Below are positions 20,663 through 31,500 of a stretch of DNA of 64,000 nucleotides, piece by piece. Each line of letters begins with the position of its first letter. Position 1 is the stretch's first letter. Source of the DNA: Pseudozyma flocculosa PF-1 (Eukaryota; Basidiomycota; Ustilaginomycetes; Ustilaginales; Ustilaginaceae). The DNA lies in NCBI RefSeq assembly GCF_000417875.1, contig NW_006920890.1, positions 364,205 to 428,204 of the forward strand, read 5' to 3'. The position numbers and the translations under genes are program-made. Under the pieces are notes generated by a model. That model did no database searches, had not been told where the DNA came from, and saw nothing but the letters and a program-made list of their open reading frames with translations.

Positions 20663-21547
20663 ATGGCAGAAAGGACAGCGACACCACCAGTGGGAAGCGG
20701 TAGTGGATCGCGCACGGTGCTCGCGACGACACGGGGCGGAACGACGTCGGGCCAGCAGGGCGTGCTGCGGTTACGCGCTACGGCCCACCACCCGGACTCG
20801 GCGGCGGCCATGGCGGGCGGCGAGACCTCGCAACCGACCCGACGTGTCGTCTGGTCCGAGGAGACGGTGGACAATGAAGGACTGGGTCGCAAAAAGTCAA
20901 AGAGTACGCACACCCCTCTCCCCGCCCCTCCTTCGTACCGTACCGACGAAGCATGTGAGTACGAAGCTCACCCTTGCTTGTTTTACTCCCCCTTGCCGTC
21001 CGCTGCGCTCGCTCGCACCGACAACGCAGTCTGCTGCATCTACCACAAGCCCAAGGCATTCGACGAATCCTCCTCGGACGAATCCTCATCCTCTTCGGCG
21101 ACATCAAGTTCGGAGAGATCCGACTCGGATTCCGACTCTGATTCGTCGATGGCGCACTCGGACGACTCGGCGAGGGACGGGCCCAACCTCAGCTCGGCGC
21201 TGAAGGCCAAACATCGACAGGGAGCGGGCGCGTCGTCATCCTGCCACGATCACCGCCATGACGACGACGAGGCACATGCACACGGTGAAGGCGGCGAGGA
21301 ACGGCATCGTCATCGCCGCCGTCGTCGTACCGCCAAGTCGAAGGGCAGGGGCGACAAGACCAGCTCCTCTCGAGGCCGTGGCGGGTCCTCGACTCAGATC
21401 ATGACCGTTCCCCCCTCGGATGCGCAACAGGAGGGCGAACACGAAGACAGCGACAAGGCGGGCGGAAGTGCATCTGAAGGCGAAGAAGATCCGCACAAGG
21501 CGAGAGGTAGCGCGAAACCCAACAAGTACGAGAGGGGTCCGAGGTAG
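20663..21547 (+). CDS. YPI1: Type 1 protein phosphatase inhibitor (Ypi1 / PPP1R11, inhibitor-3 family)
   Basis: Binds and regulates PP1 (Glc7). Two exons, 20663-20903 and 21030-21547, giving 252 aa. Splicing joins the diagnostic core: RRVVWSEETVDNEGLGRKKSK continues as ICCIYHKPKAFDESSSDE, the family's PP1-binding block (RVxW motif plus Cys-rich CCIYHKP). The intron (126 nt, donor GAGTACG, acceptor AACGCAG) lies exactly between KKSK and CCIYH. It is a multiple of three and has no stop, so an unspliced mRNA would encode a protein with a 42-residue insertion inside the functional core. The C-terminus is Ser/Asp-rich, then His-rich (HDDDEAHAHGEGGEERHRHR) and basic, and is longer than in yeast Ypi1. 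Confidence 0.92.
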   Translation: MAERTATPPVGSGSGSRTVLATTRGGTTSGQQGVLRLRATAHHPDSAAAMAGGETSQPTRRVVWSEETVDNEGLGRKKSKSTHTPLPAPPSYRTDEACEYEAHPCLFYSPLPSAALARTDNAVCCIYHKPKAFDESSSDESSSSSATSSSERSDSDSDSDSSMAHSDDSARDGPNLSSALKAKHRQGAGASSSCHDHRHDDDEAHAHGEGGEERHRHRRRRRTAKSKGRGDKTSSSRGRGGSSTQIMTVPPSDAQQEGEHEDSDKAGGSASEGEEDPHKARGSAKPNKYERGPR

Positions 21548-21865
21548 CGCCTTTTCTGCGTGGCTCGACCCAGATCGCACAGCATCACAATCGACATCGA
21601 CATCGACATCGACATCGACATCGACGTCGCTCTCGGGTCCACCCCGCACCACCTTCCAAGTCCCGGCGCGATTGGCTCCCATCGCCGACGCATGCACCAA
21701 ACCCGCTTTCGAGGCTGGTCGAGGGGCAGGAGCAGAGGGATGGTGTTCATGCTTCTATTCGTCCGGCAGACGGCAGATGGGAGTTGGCGGGCATTGCGAA
21801 AAGCACGGAGGAGAAACAGAGCGAAGGGGGGTATACGGCCGACGGACGCTCGGTGGCCACCCCAA
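21548..21865. repeat. Convergent intergenic spacer with an (ATCGAC)n microsatellite
   Basis: The 318 bp between the convergent stops of YPI1 (+) and SCY1 (-). Positions about 21590-21626 are a perfect run of about six ATCGAC hexamers ending in a variant unit. It must hold the 3' ends of both transcripts. No gene. Confidence 0.8.
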
Positions 21866-24800
21866 TCAGCCGAACGGGTCAAAGTCCTTCCACGCATCAG
21901 CGCCGCCGCCGCCGCCGCCGTTGTGGATGCCTCCTCCGGCCTTGCCGCCGCTGCCCTTGCTCGTCGACGGCTGCAAAACCGCACCTTCCCACCCGGGCGG
22001 CGCCGCAGGTCCGCTTGATGCCATGACCGATGCCGCTGGCGAAGGCGCCAGGGCGGGGGCCGCAGACGGCGTTAGACTCGATCCCATCGCGCCGAAGCCG
22101 GTCGATGGCGTCGGCTCGATGGCCTTCGCCTGGGCAAACATGGGCGTCATCATCGACGAGCTGCCGCTGCTGCCGTTGCCGTTGCCGGCGGAGGTGAAGG
22201 CCGCATTATTCGACCAGTTGGTCGCGGGCGGCAAGCTGATGTTGTAGTTGGGCCCGGCACCGCCTCCGTTGGCTGTGGTCGAGGTCGAGGCCGGGGTCAT
22301 GGCCGAAGTCGTCGCGGGCTTGGCGCCGCTCGAGCTCGAGGCTGGCTGAAGGATGTCATTCCACCCGGCGCTGGCCGGCTTGCTCGACACCGAGGTCGAG
22401 GAGCTCAGGTTGGAGGAGAGCATCGGCCGGGTCGAGGACGACGCAGGCGGCGGTGGCGGGGCGAGGGACGGCAGGGTGCCAGTGCTGGTGCTCGATTTAA
22501 GGCTCCCGCCGACAAAGGGGCTGCTGTTGTTGGATGCCCGGTTGATCGAGGCTGGCAGGGCAGGCTTCGACGGTCGGAAGCCAGACCCCGCGCCCGTATG
22601 CGATGGCGTCAGCGCAGGCGTCGATGCTTGCACCGGTGTCGACGCGGCGCTCGCGCCTCCAAAGGGCGAGTCGTCGAACCCAAAGGGATCCGCCGCGGCG
22701 CTGTCCCTCGACACCTCCTTGCTGGCGCCGGCGGCCGTCTTGGCGTTGCCGACGAGCGTAGCAAAGTCAATCTCGCCCCCGGCCCCGATGCCCGTCACGC
22801 CGCCGCTGAGGCCGCCGCCGCCGCCGTTCTGGCGCGCGCCGACGAAGCTGTCGGTGTGCTCGACGGCGCTCTTGACCTCGCGGAGGTGTTTGGTATGCTC
22901 CTCGCACACGCGCGCGCCCATCTCCTGGACGGCCTTCATGAAGCGCGCAAACTGCTCGGCGTTGAGCAGCGGGCCCATGCTCATGATCCAGAGCTGCGGG
23001 ATGATGGCCGTCGCCAGCGTCTCGCGGTCCACCTTCTTCGACATGGCCTCGTGCACCGCCAGCGTGGCGATCATGACCGACGGCTCCTTGGTCTTGATGC
23101 GCGCCAGGATCGGCACCAGCTTCTCGGTCAGCGTGTACTTGTCGCTGCGCGAGGGGGAGGGGGTTGTATCAGCATGAGCGAGGCGGCCGTACGCACGCCG
23201 TTTCGAGGAGGTGGAGAGGTGTCAGCGAGTTTTGATGCACAGTTGCACTACCATCCTCCGGGATGGGCACGCTCGTCGAGCCACTCACAGGATGGCCACC
23301 ATCGAATGGAAGCAGATGAGAGTGTTGACCTTGACGCTGAGCACCTTGGTCTTGGCAAAGAGCACGGCCAGCTTGGGGAAGAGGACCTCCTTGACGTGGG
23401 CGTACTCGAGGATCTCTGCGAGTCGGGGCACCGTGTTGAGCGCCTTTTCCTGGACCATGACGTTTTCGGCCTCGAGCGAGGCGTATAGCAGCGGCGTCAC
23501 CTCTTCGCGAAACACCGACGGGCTCGTCTTCTGGACAAAGAGCTCAATCTGGTCGAGGAGGATGAGCATGTTCTGCGGCGGGTCCTGGACCTGGAAGAGG
23601 GGCTTGAGCTTGGGCAGCACCGAGCCGGTGAACTCGATCGACGACAGGCTCTTGGAGATGTAGAAGGCGTTGGGCAGGATGTAGGGCAAGAGCGACCTGT
23701 CCGACATGAGCTCGAGCACGGCGGGCAGCACCTTGCGGCGCAGCAGGCGGTCCGAAAATTGCGGGAGGATCTTGAGCAGGCCCTTGAGGTATTGTACCCG
23801 TTCCTCTTTCGTTCGCCCGGCAAAGTTTTCGCGCTCCATGAACTTGAGCGTCGAGACGAGGATGCTGTTGAAGTAGGACGCCTGCTGAAAGGTCTGGGCG
23901 TTGAGCCTGGCGCCTGGGTAGCGCGTGAGGAGGCTGCCAAGCAGGTCGAGCACGTCCTTGCCCATCCTCTGCCAGCTGGCGCTGCCCACGGCGACCGAGA
24001 GCTGGTCGGCGTTCTGCCGTAGGTTGGTGACGCTGCGATTCCGGAAAGGCGGATTGCCGCGGTTGTGGACGGCGTAGACGACGCATCCGAGCGAGTACAT
24101 GTCGTTTGCGGGCTGTGGCTCCTTTTCGTCGAGAGCGTACTCGGGCGCGAGGAAGTCGAGGTTGCGGGAGAGGGCGGGCGGTAGTGATGGGTCGCTATCC
24201 GGAAATGACCATGGCGTCGGCGTGCCGTCTGGGGCTGTCAGGGTTGTGAGGAACGAGAAGCCCGCAATCTTCCAATCGCCCTTGGCGTTGATCAGGATCG
24301 AGTCTGGCGTGAGGTTCTGGTGCACCATCTTGGCGCCGAAATGGAGGAACTCGAGGCCACGAGCGATCTGCAGCAGGCCCTTCTGGATCTCGACCTCGTC
24401 GAGCTGGACGTCGGCGCGGTGGTCGGCCACGAGTGCCTCCTGTAACGTGGCAAAGACCTGCTCGGTGGCGAACGTGACCTCGTTTCTCGACTCCTCCAGC
24501 GGCTCGACGACCTCGAGGATGCAGGGGTGCCGCAGGCGGGTAAGGCTCGAGGCCTGTGATGTGGACGGACGAGGTCGGCTCAGGCAGTGTCAGTCAGAAG
24601 GTGCGCTGCGGGCCGAAACGATTGCAAAGCGACCAGGACAGGACTGGCCCTCACCTCCTTCTTGAGCTGGTCCAGCACCCGAGCCCGGGCCTGCCCTCTT
24701 GTGTTTAGCGAGTGGACCCAGATTGAGACGGTGCCTCTGCCTGCTGGGGCCGACGTCGAGGTGGTGCTGCTCGACGAAGCATTGCGGGTCGCCTTGTAGA

Positions 24801-24909
24801 TCTTCCACAGGCCGCAGTGTGCCGGCGTCTGGGCCTCGTCGATGGTGTAGTTGACCGAGATGTTGGTGCGCCCAAAGTAGGACGAAGCCTGGCTGAGAAA
24901 CGACGCCAT
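21866..24909 (-). CDS. SCY1: SCY1-like pseudokinase (SCYL2/CVAK104 family), clathrin-associated
   Basis: Family members act in clathrin-mediated traffic between Golgi and endosomes. Three exons on the minus strand: 24909-24655, 24553-23289, 23144-21866, total 932 aa; all splice sites are GT-AG and phases agree. The N-terminus (SQASSYFGRTNISVNYTI) is typical of the family. The kinase-like domain (~30-330) is degenerate: no VAIK lysine (VSIWVHSL), HQN replaces HRD (MVHQNLTPDSILIN), and GFS replaces DFG (KIAGFSFLT). A HEAT-like helical region follows, with the junction FHSMVAIL-DKYTLTEKLVPIL across intron 2. The C-terminal third is disordered and Ser/Ala-rich, with DPF-type motifs (ADPFGFDDSPFGG; WKDFDPFG at the very end), as in adaptor- and clathrin-binding proteins. 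Its promoter is shared with the divergent gene at 25531. Confidence 0.92.
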
Positions 24910-25530
24910 TGTGCGAGGGCGGTCGCTGGCGTCGTTGGAGCGGCTGCGGCGAGGTGGCGGTCGATGTCAATGTGTGCGCCGGGCTTGGCGCGGGGGCTGC
25001 AACGGCGTCGGTGGTTGTGGGGAGCCAGCCAGCCAGCAAAGCCACGTCGGTCTGGCAGGCGCTCGGGGCATCCGACGAAGTGTTGGTCTAGGGCGTGGGG
25101 CGGATGAGCGGGCGACGTGCACCCGATTTGAAAAAGACCATCGGGCCCGCTGCATTCCCCCACAGCTGCGCTGTTAGGCCTGGCCAGCCTGGCCGGGTCG
25201 GCAGGCCAGGCCAAGTGGAGGCAGGCGGCCCTGAGAGCAACACCAAGCCCTTGGCCTGGCCAAGTCGCAAAGGGCCGCCACCGGAGAGGATCGTGACGAG
25301 CTGGCCGTGGCATCCTTCTGCCCTGCTCGTGGCCAGGAGGCCAGAGTTTCGCGGCGACGGCAGCGGAGTGGCCCAAAGCTCGCCACAGCGGGCATTCCAG
25401 GGCCTCTTCGTCTCTCCTCCGGACCTCCTTCGACCTCGTCGCCACGCAGCTCCTCTATCCCACCTCGTCCCCAGTCGAAGACATCGGGCATCGGCCCGAC
25501 CCGACTCAACCCGACCTGGCCGCCGGAGCC
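24910..25530. promoter_or_regulatory. Bidirectional promoter region (SCY1 / unknown 359-aa gene)
   Basis: 621 bp between divergent start codons at 24909 (-) and 25531 (+). It includes a CCTGGCC/GGCCAGG-rich patch with short palindromes near 25170-25265. No separate gene is supported. Confidence 0.5.
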
Positions 25531-26610
25531 ATGTCCATCAACTGGATGGGCAGCAAAGGGCTGAAGGTGCGGAAGCGCTTCCGCACTCAGACCATCGCAC
25601 TTCTCGGTCCGCCCGGGGCCCACGGCGCGTCTCCTGCCTCCTCACCGCTCTGGACACCCTTCCAGCTGGCCGTTCCCAACGAGCGACAGGACCGTCACCT
25701 ACAGCAGCGCTTCTTCGGAGCACGCTCCCGCCGCCTTCTGGACAAGCCTCCGTCTCAGCTCGAGCGCCAAGAGCCGCCACCATCTTCGGCCCTGGCGTCC
25801 CGATCCACCAAGGCCAGACACCTCAACGCCCCTGCTCCCGCATCGCTCATGTCGGCCCAACCACCCTGGCCATCGCAACAAGAAGACGAGGAGCCGTTCC
25901 TGCTCAAGGGGGCGTACACCCGCGTCGAGGCCCCCGGCACGACCCGCTACGAGCGCAGGAGGGCAAGACTTCTGTCGCACAGCTCCTGGCTCGAAGCCCT
26001 CGAGCTGCACCGCAGCGACCAGCTTCATCGAGACGATGTCGCCGAGAGACCCAATGTCGACCAAGGTCGGAACAGCATGATCCAGGACGACGAGCTGCTC
26101 GAGGACCGCGAAGACGAAGCATCGGACGGTGACAAGTCGAGCGTCGAGTCCATCGACCTGTTGCCCGTCTCAAACCAGCCCAGCAGCGCCCCGGAGTCGG
26201 ACGCGGCGCTGGCAACGTGGCCGGCCTCCGATGGTGACGACCAGACCTGGCCCTTTGATGCAGCCACGCTGGCGAGCCTGTACGACGAGTCTTTGAGCAG
26301 CTCGCCAAAGGCATCAGAGACATCTGGCCGTCTGTCGGGCTGGAGCTTCGAGGACAGCAACCTCGAGTCTACCAGCCGACTGTCAAGCCCCCTCTGCCTG
26401 TCCTATCCACCGGCGGACTTCTGGTTCTGCGTGCCGGTCTCGTGGCACCGCAACGACAGGCCCCTCGAGATTGACGTGGCAGGCTTTGATGAGGACCACC
26501 GATCGATGATTGTGGCGGCGCAGCAGTCCAGGCAGATGATTTGGGACGCGGTGCTCGGCCGTCCGCCTCGTGCCCCCCGCGAGGCTCAGCAGAGCGCCTC
26601 ACAAGGCTGA
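25531..26610 (+). CDS. Hypothetical protein, 359 aa
   Basis: Not recognised. Single exon from ATG 25531 to TGA 26608-26610. The basic N-terminus (MSINWMGSKGLKVRKRFRTQ) is followed by a disordered Pro/Ser stretch. An acidic middle follows (residues ~185-260), with a LEDREDEASDGDKSSVES stretch. The C-terminal segment looks more ordered (YPPADFWFCVPVSWHRNDRP, then an acidic/hydrophobic helix). There is no signal peptide or membrane segment. Codon use is like the neighbours, and the frame is much better than its antisense shadows. The last 12 bases overlap the last codons of the convergent methyltransferase gene. The divergent partner is SCY1, which gives no firm hint of function. Confidence 0.7.
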   Translation: MSINWMGSKGLKVRKRFRTQTIALLGPPGAHGASPASSPLWTPFQLAVPNERQDRHLQQRFFGARSRRLLDKPPSQLERQEPPPSSALASRSTKARHLNAPAPASLMSAQPPWPSQQEDEEPFLLKGAYTRVEAPGTTRYERRRARLLSHSSWLEALELHRSDQLHRDDVAERPNVDQGRNSMIQDDELLEDREDEASDGDKSSVESIDLLPVSNQPSSAPESDAALATWPASDGDDQTWPFDAATLASLYDESLSSSPKASETSGRLSGWSFEDSNLESTSRLSSPLCLSYPPADFWFCVPVSWHRNDRPLEIDVAGFDEDHRSMIVAAQQSRQMIWDAVLGRPPRAPREAQQSASQG

Positions 26611-28052
26611 GCCCATCTCGCGCAGCAGGATCCACTCGAAGACGTCCTGCCCGCTGGGCCCCTCCTCTTCCGCCCAGGTCCCCTCCGATATTGTCGGAGC
26701 AGCGAGGTCCACCTTCGCCGACAGGCCGTCCACCACCGCATCATGCCTCTTGCGCAGCCTCCTTCCCAGCATGAGCGCCGCATCATCGACAGGCGCTCGA
26801 CAGCCCAGCGTCTTTGGCTTCCGCTTCGCCACAAAGACGAACAGCTCGTCTTCCAGGGCCCCATCATCGGGGACCGCCGCATTCGCTCGTCCACCGTCTT
26901 TCTCGAGCGAGTCGGTCAGGTCGGCTGCACGCGATCCAAAGCGATGCCAGGGATCCACCCTTGCACTGTCGTCCTTTGATCCAGAAGCCTCCGGCGACCT
27001 GCGATGGCAGTCGACCACCTGATAGTCGAACCACGAGCCGAACGCGGACCAAAACGGCTGCTCCTTGACCAGCGAGCGGATCTTGTACGAAATGATAACC
27101 TCCGGCGACGATGTCGGTGTCGTGATCCCGCCATTCCCGCCTGTCGCTGGATCCGTGAGGTCGATCAGGGAACGAAGCAGCGGCGGAAGCAGCTCGGGGA
27201 AGTAGACGAGATCCGAGCATAGGACGTGGGTCAACGGGTGCGCCGGCCGTCGCGCTTGCGTGCTTGTTGCCAACGAGAGCTCGCTGAGAACCGTTTGCGC
27301 ATGCCGCCGATCGCCCCAAGCTAGCGGACGGACAAGCACATGGACTGACTGTCCCGTTGCAGACTCGTCGGGCGATGTCGTAGACTGCAAGAGACCCGCT
27401 GCGGCGGCGTTGCGCTCCATCAAGGGGACGACGTTGGGCAAGTCGGTCAGGATGACTGTATCTGGGTACGCCGTCGCCTCTTCCGGGCTGTTGGTACGGT
27501 CCCCCTTTGAGCTGATGCGATGATGGCAGAGCTGCTGCGCAAAGTGGAGACCTCCGAAGCCGGCTCCAGACCCGAGCTCGACGGCGACGATTCGAGAAGG
27601 GCCTGCCTCGTCGCGAGGGGATGATGCTGTTGCTTCGTCAGGGCGCTCGCTGGCCAAGAATGCAGAGCACGGAGGATCGAATACCAGGGCGGAGTGCAAA
27701 GGCGGGCGCAGGTAGACGGCCATCAGGTATGCGGCTTCCCTGGTCGTTGCAGATGTGGCAAGGGAAGCAGGTCAGCCGACTGTAGAGCGCTCGAAAGGAC
27801 AGCTCACCAGCTGCCCTCTGGAAGCCAGCAGCATGCCAGCACTCACCATATTCTCCCAGCTATCCCGTACTGATCGATGTCGTGCTGGCTGTCCTCGTCC
27901 CACCTGGTCGCTGCGGCTGATGCTGCCAGGTCCCTCGTCGTCGAAGCGCGGGCTTGCCTGTGCTTGCTGCTGCTCGGCTGGATCCACAGGCCCTGTGGAA
28001 AGTTGGGATCTGGGGCGGCACCGCTACCGCCTGCCGGAGTACCTGTTTCCAT
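26599..28052 (-). CDS. Putative protein-lysine methyltransferase, METTL21/EFM type (seven-beta-strand)
   Basis: SAM-dependent methyltransferase of the group that methylates translation factors and chaperones. Two exons on the minus strand: 28052-27847 and 27739-26599, giving 448 aa. The 107-nt GTGAGT...GACCAG intron joins QYGIAGRIW to EAAYLMAVYLRPP, a typical N-terminal motif of the group. Motif I is IVAVELGSGAGFGGLHFA, the post-I acidic residue is in VILTDLPNVVPLMERN, and motif IV-like is VLCSDLVYFPELLPPLL, followed by VIISYKIR. Start choice: ATG 28052 is the nearest in-frame ATG before the conserved block. A further 50-nt intron at 28042-27993 joined to an upstream exon without a visible ATG is possible, and would bring in an Asp-rich stretch. 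The N-terminus is therefore uncertain. The substrate cannot be told. Confidence 0.82.
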
Positions 28053-28587
28053 GTCGAGCAGAAGTTGGCCTGCTGTCCTTCGTCGAAGTCGTCGTCGTCG
28101 TCGTTTCCTGTCAAGCTGCAAGCAGGCAAGGATCTTCCAGCCAACCAAGAGTAGGGCAGCGGCGGACCCTGCCGGACGCGCTCGGCTCCGCCGGCAGACG
28201 GACGGTTGGCGGTCGGACCACCCTCCGAGACCCGGCCACATGCGCAAGGAGCCCCATCCTACCCTGGCTTGCAGCATGTTTGCTTGCTTGCTGTTCCACT
28301 TCCCACGCTCTCGACATACCAGCCCTCCTGCCTACGCTCCAGCTGCTACATCGCCGCTGCCCGAAGAACCGCGCCACTTCCGTTCTTGACCGCCCTCGCC
28401 CAAACCGCCGTCGCTGGCCGGGCTCAACCCGTATTGCTCTCGACCAGCCGAGCTCAGGGCCACGGTAGGCTAGTCGAGGGCTCGGGCGCTCACCCACCCA
28501 CCTTGGGCCTCGGACCGTTGCCGAAAGCGCATCTCCATGGACCCGGTCCTTGATGCATGCCTATCAACCTCCCGGCCGCTACCCACC
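28053..28587. promoter_or_regulatory. Bidirectional promoter (methyltransferase / SEC8)
   Basis: About 535 bp between divergent starts. ATG 28537 is in frame with SEC8 and would add 17 residues; I favour 28588 because of its ACCATG context and the family-like start MSRHNTIKDLRSRIK. Confidence 0.5.
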
Positions 28588-31500
28588 ATGTCCCGCCACA
28601 ATACAATCAAGGATCTACGTTCGCGAATCAAGCACGAAAACACCAGCCTAGGATCGGGCACCGCTCACCACGTCGCCGATGTCTTTAACCCGACCATCCA
28701 TGGCAGCGCCAACGTCAGCGGCAACGGCCACACGAGGCAGGCGCCCAGCAACGTCGGCGCTGGGCCGTCGTTTGTCAGCCTGGCACCGTCCGACTCCATC
28801 TCGCAGATCGATGGCAAGACGGGCTACGGCGGCGGCTACTCCGAGACGCCCCAAGGCTACCCGCTCGTCGGCATCCCTCGCGCCGGAAGCCCCACCAACC
28901 AATCGACGGCCAGCTTTGCTCTGATGAACCACACGTCGGCGGCCGCCGCCGCAAGCGCCATAGGACGACCCTCTTCGCCGCTCCGTCCGGCACGGTCCGT
29001 GCGGCGGCCCCAGCAGGCGCCAGCAGTGGATGGGCTGGAACGCAGCAGCACGCTGGCACGGCCGTCGTTGCGCATCATCCCTGGCGTGGACGCGGCCATG
29101 TCGCAGCAGCAGCAGCAGCAGCCGTCGCCGCCCCCCACATCAGCCACTAGGCCGCACGCCGGTCCTGGCCGCGACCTCCTTAGCGCAAGCCGGAGCCAAC
29201 AGCAGCTGCCCCCACCGACCTCCGTCCAGTCGGCCCACCCACTACAGCAACACCACCAGCCGGCCGACCGACACGCTCGATCGGCCCAGTTGATGGCTCA
29301 GGTCGCCCTGTCCGCCAACGATCGCGACGGCGGCATCTCTTCCGGCGACGAAGACGACATCTACGGCGGCATTTCCCCGATCGACCCTCCCGAGAACGGC
29401 TTCTTTGGATCCAACGGCGGCGGCAGCGGCAATCGTCTCTCGGTACCTGGCGGCAACAACGGCGCCACGCCCGCAGCGACCAAACGGCAGTCTGGCGCAC
29501 CGCTGGGATCCCTCACGCACGCCGACGAGCCGGCCGCCCTCGGTACCGTGCTCGCCGCTCTCAGCGCCGCGGGACGCAAGCACCAGGCAGCGAGGATCAT
29601 GCGGGGCACCACGGCAGAGGAGGAGACGCGGAGGAGGAAGACTGAGAAGAAGATCTCGGACGTACAGGCGGCAGAGAGGAGGCCCCTCGGCGACTATGTC
29701 AAGCACAGCGACGAACGGGGCTTCCAAGATATCAACGCGGTGCTGCGCAAGGTCAAGGCCGAATGGCCCTTTGTGGCCGACGACGACTTCAACTCGGTCG
29801 CGCTGGCGCTGTCCATGCTCGACGAGAGCTCGCTTGGGGCCAGCCGGCACGACTTTGAGAGCATGAAGGGGCTCATAGAGACGTCGCTGCAGGGCACCGT
29901 GGATGGTGAGTTGCCCGGATTCGTCCCGGTCTCAGGACAGCGCTCGAGTCCTCTCTGACAACCTCGAACCCCCGCCGATCAAACCCGCGAACACCCTGCA
30001 GACCACTACGAGTCCTTTGCCACGGCCATCACCCTCCACAACAGCGTCCTGCTGGCGCTGACGGCGGCACAGAACAGCGTGTCGGGCGCAAGGCGGCGGC
30101 TCAGGGACTCTCGCGAGGCGCTCGGAGCGAAGCGTGCGGACCTCGTGCAGATGTGGCAGCGTTCTCAGGCGGTCAAGGAGTCGCTGCGCCTCCTGGACGT
30201 CGTCGAACACCTCAAGGGCGTCCCGGACCGGCTCGAGAATCTCATGGCCGAGAAGCGCTTCCTGCAGGCCGTCAACCTACTGGTGCGGTCGCTCAAGACG
30301 ATCGACAAGCCCGAAATTGTCGAGGTCGGGGCAACGTCGGACCTGCGGGCGTATCTCAAGGGCCAGGAGCAGGCCATGCTCGAGATCCTGATCGAGGAGC
30401 TCCACAACCACCTGTACCTCAAGAGCTACTTTTGCGACGCGCGGTGGAAGAGTTACGCGGTGGGCCAGGAGGCGCTGCCCGCCGTCGACTTTGGCGTCGC
30501 CTACTCCACCGCTCGCGGCACGGACGGCGACCACAGCGAGCAGCCATCCCCCAACCTGGATGGCTCCGGTCAGGACGGTCAGAGCAAGAGACCGCTCAAG
30601 CTGAGCCGCTATCTGCAGACGCTTGGCGCACGGCCGGCCTTCGACCCGAACCTGGCATCCAACATCCAGGATGTCGGACTTACGGCCAGCGCGTCACTCT
30701 CGGCGCTGACGGGCGAGATCGCTACGGGCGCCAACGGGCTGGGGATGCCGTCGTCCTACAGCGTCGACAGCAACGTCAAGGTGGCGGGCGACAGCTTCGG
30801 CGTCGATGTCGGTGCGGCCGAGTTCGATCAGAACCCGGAAGCCGATAGCTTCCTCTACATCGAGATGCTGCTCGAGAGTCTGGCGAGGCTGGGCAAGCTG
30901 GGCACGGCGCTCGACACCGTCAGTCAGAGGTTGCCCATCGAAGTCCACCAGCTCGTCGACGCTACGATCGACGAGGTCGACGCGCGCAACGAGCCGATGC
31001 GGCGCTTCTCGGTGGCTCTCCGGCCCGAATCGGTGCTGCTTGCCTCGTCGTCGGCGCTGGCCAAGTCATTCTCGGAGTCGTTCCGCGCGTCGCGGTCATC
31101 CTTCAACATGGGCAACCGCCCCGTTTCGAGCATGTTGCGGATCTCGGCCGGCGAGTCGTCGGCGCTGCAGCGCGAGGGCGAGACGATGCGGGATCTGTTC
31201 TGGACGCTCTTCTCGAAGCTGGACGCGGTGCTCCAGGGTCATCGTGTGGTCTACGAGGTGGCTGGGATGATTGCGGGCCGGTCCGGCTTCAAGGACGAGC
31301 TGGCTTCGAAGAGGGTGTCCGGCGTGGCATCGCTGGTCGAGGTCTGGAAGCCGATCCAGACCGAGGTGCGCACCCTGCTTCACGACTACCTCATGGATGA
31401 CGAGCAGTCGTCGTCGAGCCGCAACGCCATCGTCTCGGTCAACGACGTGCTCCGCAGCGGCCGCTTCGGGCGGGATCGGAGCAAGCAGCTCTTTAAGCTG

